A stretch of 64,000 bases of DNA, taken from positions 1 through 64,000 of the forward strand of contig CAUJNA010001250.1 in NCBI GenBank assembly GCA_963377175.1, in the 5' to 3' direction. This stretch comes from Effrenium voratum. Lineage: Eukaryota; Sar; Dinophyceae; Suessiales; Symbiodiniaceae. Positions 60,746-64,000 of this stretch are shown here, in pieces (position 1 is the stretch's first letter; each line of letters opens with the position of its first letter). The notes beneath the pieces were generated by a model that was not told the origin of the DNA, did no database searches, and saw nothing but the letters and a program-made list of their open reading frames with translations. The translations under genes were made by a program, and so were the position numbers.

Positions 60746-63700
60746 CACGGCACCCACGGCCACGAACACACGAGCACAAGCGCGCGAACACACAGGCCAA
60801 CACCAACTGGTGACACCAAACGCCAAACACACACACACACAAACACACGCGCGCACGAACCCACACACAGAGACTGTCACAGAGAGGGAACAAGAACACT
60901 GACGTCTGACAGTCTGACACACAGACAGTCACAGACACACACACACACACACTGTTGTCACACACACACACGAATCACGAATCACACGAACACGATGAAC
61001 ACGACCAACCGCCCAACCAACTTCAACCAACCAACCAACACACCAACTTACCAACCAACCGGTAACCAACCAACTTCCAACTTGGAACTTGGAACTTCCA
61101 ACAACCGTTCAACCGTTCAACCCGTAACCAAACAAACAAATACATACACAGACACAGACACAGACTGACACAGACACAGACCAAGACAAACGAACGAACG
61201 AACAAACACCAAACAAAACAACACAAAGATGACAAACAGCACAACAAACAAACACCTGGCTGGCAACTGGAGTCCTGGAGCCTGGAGTCACTGGAGTCCG
61301 TCCTTCGTTAAACTTCGGTTAAACTTCGTTACCTAAATTTCTGCCCAGAGCCGAAACGTAATGCAAAACCAAAACCAGAGGTCATATGTCATAAGTCATA
61401 AGTTATGAGTCATCACCAAAACATTGTACACTTGTTCAGAACAACTTGTTCATGCCTGTCATGCCTCGAGCGTTTTTCCCAAAACCGAGCGGACCGAGCT
61501 GATCTCTGATCGATCTGATCCTCCAAGATAATCGGTCGCAGAAAGGAGCGCGCAGAAATCCAAGTGCAAAACGAGCGCAAATATCCGCAAAACGAGCGCA
61601 AATATCCGCAAACAAATGCATTTTTTTTTAAAAAAACACCGTAACAAGTCTCACTTCCTCCGGATGCAAGAAGGGGATAGTTTGATCGAGCTTTTTTTTT
61701 GGTGTTTTTTCTCGTACCTAAAAAAAAGGTATGTTGGCGTCGGCGTAGTTGGCGTCGGCGTCGTTGGCGTTGGCGGCTTCAGGCAAACAAACAAACAAGC
61801 AAACAAACAAACAAAAACACAAACAAATCAACAAACAAACAAACAACCTTTTTGCGGAAAGAACCTCGTTCAACCGTTCAATGAGCTGCTGAGAAAAAAA
61901 CTGAACTGAATGAATTTGGTCAAGTTTCCCTGCAAGATGCCAAGGCAGCTGACGCCAGCAGGCAAATTTCAGCCGCAGCGACAGGAGGGCCCTGTTCGTC
62001 CCAGTCTCCCACGCATCAAGAAGCAGTTGACGCTGCGGCGGTGTCAGTCCGCCGTCCGCGGTGCATGCAACCACGTCCACAGAAGCAAACTGCTGCACTT
62101 GCAGCGCCAGCTTCTCTGCGTCGCCCGCAGCAAGTTGCGGGGCCCTCCGCCCCTTCATAGGACACGTGGACCTGTCAGCTTGAATGGGCGGCCCTACTAC
62201 GCAGGCAACTGCCACCAACAATGGGACAAGGCAAGCCATCAATCGTTTGACACCAGGGGTCTCGGTCTGAGTCAGGGGCCCCGGGGACCCTGCCAATTGC
62301 CAGTGGCTTACCATACGTGGGCGCAGTGCAGCCATCATGCAGCCACCATGCAGCCCAAGCTTCGCGTGGGCTTTGCCTCCACAGACTCCACGACCACCGG
62401 TCGGACCACCGCCACTGCCACCGCTGCCGCGGTCCACAAAGCACCTTTCGCACAGTCGCACAGAGTCGCACAAGTCAAAAAAGCACACGCGATAGCAAAA
62501 AGATGCAATTCTCTCGTGGGATGAGCACGACTAAGCTCGCCAGGTTCGGTTTGGCACGCCAGCATTTTGGAATACTTGTTGTCCACGTCAACTTCATGGC
62601 AAACACAGCCGCCGCACCAGTCCGAAATGAACTTGAAGACCTGCCCTGGGCAGCACGCAACCCACATAGTGAGCAACAACAAGCACAAGCACGCTGTCAA
62701 ACTGTGACATTGCCATAGTGTTGCACGTTGGCGCTCCAAGGCTCTCCGGCTCTCCGCGCTGAAGAACTGAGGACGCTGCCAATTGCGAGGACCACACGCG
62801 CATATTGCCAATTCCTGAGCTGTCTCCAAGCTCAAGCCCAACACAAAAGTTTCAACAAACAGGGCCAACTACTACTTGATCAATCCGTGAATCTGAACAA
62901 TGCACAACATTCAAGGCAGAAACGCGTATTGAGTTGTTGCAATTGCAATCATCACATGAAGCACCGTCAAAATTACTTCTGTTGAGTTTAGTATTCGTCG
63001 TTTATCGTTTCGTTGATATTGTGAAAATGCACAAAACCATGGCAAACAATAGGGGGCTCTCAAAGTAAGTAGGGAAACGGCCGTAAGTAAGTAATTTTGA
63101 CCGTGCCTCAGAGCCTCGCATGTGCAAGTTGCCACTTTTGTTTCTCCGAGCATAATCTAGATGGTAGGCGCAAATTGTCCAGCTGTACGCAGCCATTGAC
63201 AAACAGTGAGCCTAAATGAGCCGTCAGGGAGGGATGGCAAACAATTTGCTTGCGATTTGACCAATGCCCCTCAATTGGTCAGGAGGAAACAGCAATCAAG
63301 AATGCACCACTGGCCGCCCAGGTACCAGTTTGAAGCAACGGCTTCCGAGATGCTCTGGATCAAAGCCTGGCTCTTGGCCACAGTCTCGTCTTCCGCAATC
63401 TCATCCAGGCTCCCCCTGGCCACAGCTGAGCTGCTAGCAAGCAATTCTTCCACGACACGACGACACATGTTGCACTGCTCAAACCATCCGCCTGCCGTCT
63501 GCTGCAACATCAAGACCCCCAGGCATCTTGATCCTGAGGCGCAGTTTTGAGTTTGCGGAAACAATTGCGCTCTGTTGAAACTCTGTTGTCTGTTACTGCA
63601 AGATCCCCCGCGCCGCGCCGCGTACGCCGCGTACTGTCCACCCTTCTCCGTTGTCAGCCAAGCTTCTTCTTCAAAAAGCGTGCAGCACTCCAATACTTTC

Positions 63701-63760
63701 GAATGATTGGAGCCACTGGCAGCAGAAACTGCCTTGGTGCTGGCGCAGCGACACAAAGAT
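57729..63760 (-). CDS. multi-exon dinoflagellate gene of unknown function (partial)
   Basis: Coding pieces on the minus strand separated by intron-like sequence (approximate): 63505-63320 (NMCRRVVEELLASS, DEIAEDETVAKSQAL), 62640-62530 (VFKFISDWCGGCVCHEVDVD), 62171-61930 (TCPMKGRRAPQLAAGD, LPWHLAG), 60047-59951 (HPLCELFLLDTDLDEHQG), 59578-59455 (IMEGDHARVKQVAKGHFSAA), 59415-59235 (EFTPLVNARFLDEQLST), 58735-58560, 58262-58060 (AEKFLSHVSAN), 57842-57729 (VDANQLVIKQYNIVSESP). Several have an AG acceptor and GT donor at the right place. WCGGCVCHE, CPMKGRRAPQLA, LPW.LAG and EGDHARVKQ are phrases I recall from a family greatly expanded in dinoflagellates; its function is unknown. The N-terminus probably lies beyond the window; exon ends are approximate. 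Confidence 0.55.
58976..59046. repeat. (GAAA)n microsatellite
   Basis: About 17 tandem AAAG units, probably in an intron of the host-type gene. Confidence 0.95.
60653..60744. repeat. (AC)n microsatellite
   Basis: About 46 AC dinucleotides; shorter AC tracts continue to about 60971. Cys/Val frames on the minus strand are artefacts. Confidence 0.97.
61020..61260. repeat. imperfect CCAA / CAGA / AACA simple repeats
   Basis: Low-complexity stretch with CCAA units (61020-61075), CAGACA units (61146-61185) and AACAAAC units (61195-61255). No gene is seen. Confidence 0.8.
61569..61613. repeat. tandem 21-bp duplication
   Basis: 'cgagcgcaaatatccgcaaa' is repeated twice in tandem. Confidence 0.85.
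61736..61848. repeat. GGCGTC hexamer and (CAAA)n repeats
   Basis: 61736-61776 consists of GGCGTC/GGCGTA/GTT units; 61784-61848 is an imperfect (CAAA)n array. Both lie in a presumed intron of the host-type gene. Confidence 0.88.
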
Positions 63761-64000
63761 GAGTTATTGTAGGGCAGGAGTCAGGAGTGCAGCAGTCCAA
63801 CACAAGCATGGCTCGGCCAAGCGGCAAGAACTCAGCCACAGAATTCCAGCGCCAACTCAGGATTGTTGCAGGCCAGGACGCCAACATATCCTTGTGTGGC
63901 CTCAGCGCAGACATTGAGCAACTTGCAACTTGCGTAGAGCAACTTGCGCAGACCAACTTGCACCGACCAGTTTGCGCAGAGCACCTTGCCTGGCGCTGTC
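63761..64000. other. window end, possible upstream exon
   Basis: A minus frame continues through 63956-63654 (MSALRPHKDMLASW, EFLPLGRAMLVLDCC), which may be a further exon of the host-type gene. I cannot place splice sites. 'aacttgc' recurs several times at 63908-63960. Confidence 0.3.

Noticed and set aside
60438..60971. Cys/Val-rich minus-strand ORF
   Set aside because: Produced by the (AC)n microsatellite.

Overview
This window looks like nuclear DNA of a dinoflagellate, probably Symbiodiniaceae or a relative. A 16-nt piece of the dinoflagellate spliced-leader (DinoSL) sequence is embedded at 8629-8644. There are LINE-type retrotransposons carrying C5 DNA methyltransferases, a class reported from Symbiodinium-type dinoflagellates. 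Microsatellites are abundant, TTTAGGG-type interstitial telomeric repeats occur, and 57.7-63.8 kb holds a multi-exon gene of a dinoflagellate-expanded family of unknown function. No rRNA, prokaryotic operon or CRISPR array was seen.

Layout. 1-3.6 kb: microsatellite and dispersed repeats. 3.3-8.7 kb: a retroelement (minus strand) with reverse transcriptase (RT) and RNase H, bracketed by 105-bp direct repeats that carry a spliced-leader core. 9.4-9.55 kb: a scrap of a virus-like capsid gene. 9.6-14.8 kb: a tyrosine-recombinase (YR) retroelement (minus) with YR, Gag-like, methyltransferase-like and truncated RT genes. 16.4-20.4 kb: copy 1 of a Polinton-like virus (PLV) element. 20.4-24.2 kb: telomere-like repeats, a ~150-bp tandem array and a decayed SF1 helicase. 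24.5-29.2 kb: unrecognised ORFs, dispersed repeats, and an RNase H plus polymerase-like pseudogene. 29.9-40.6 kb: LINE A (minus), carrying a DNMT, a ubiquitin-like domain, a Gag-like/coiled-coil region, an endonuclease, and an uninterrupted 1259-residue RT/RNase H ORF. 40.6-50.7 kb: LINE B (minus), with a different, DNMT3-like methyltransferase. 50.7-55.7 kb: PLV copy 2, in the opposite orientation to copy 1. 55.7-57.3 kb: a (GAT)n array bounded by inverted arms. 57.7-63.8 kb: the host-type gene with microsatellite-rich introns.

How the parts relate. Four unrelated DNA-methyltransferase-type genes sit inside mobile elements within 64 kb: two C5 DNMTs in adjacent LINEs, one C5-like protein with altered motifs in the YR element, and a Dam-like (DPPY) enzyme in the PLV. 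The two PLV copies share gene order (ATPase divergent from the zinc-repeat nuclease, then Dam). Both begin with the same ordered terminal block reading inward, which implies long terminal inverted repeats. Two genes (Dam of PLV copy 2 and the LINE A endonuclease) contain local inversions of a few hundred bases, the latter bounded by a 7-bp inverted repeat. Most element genes carry frameshifts. The long intact ORFs are the LINE A RT, the LINE A ORF1 and the PLV copy 2 ATPase.
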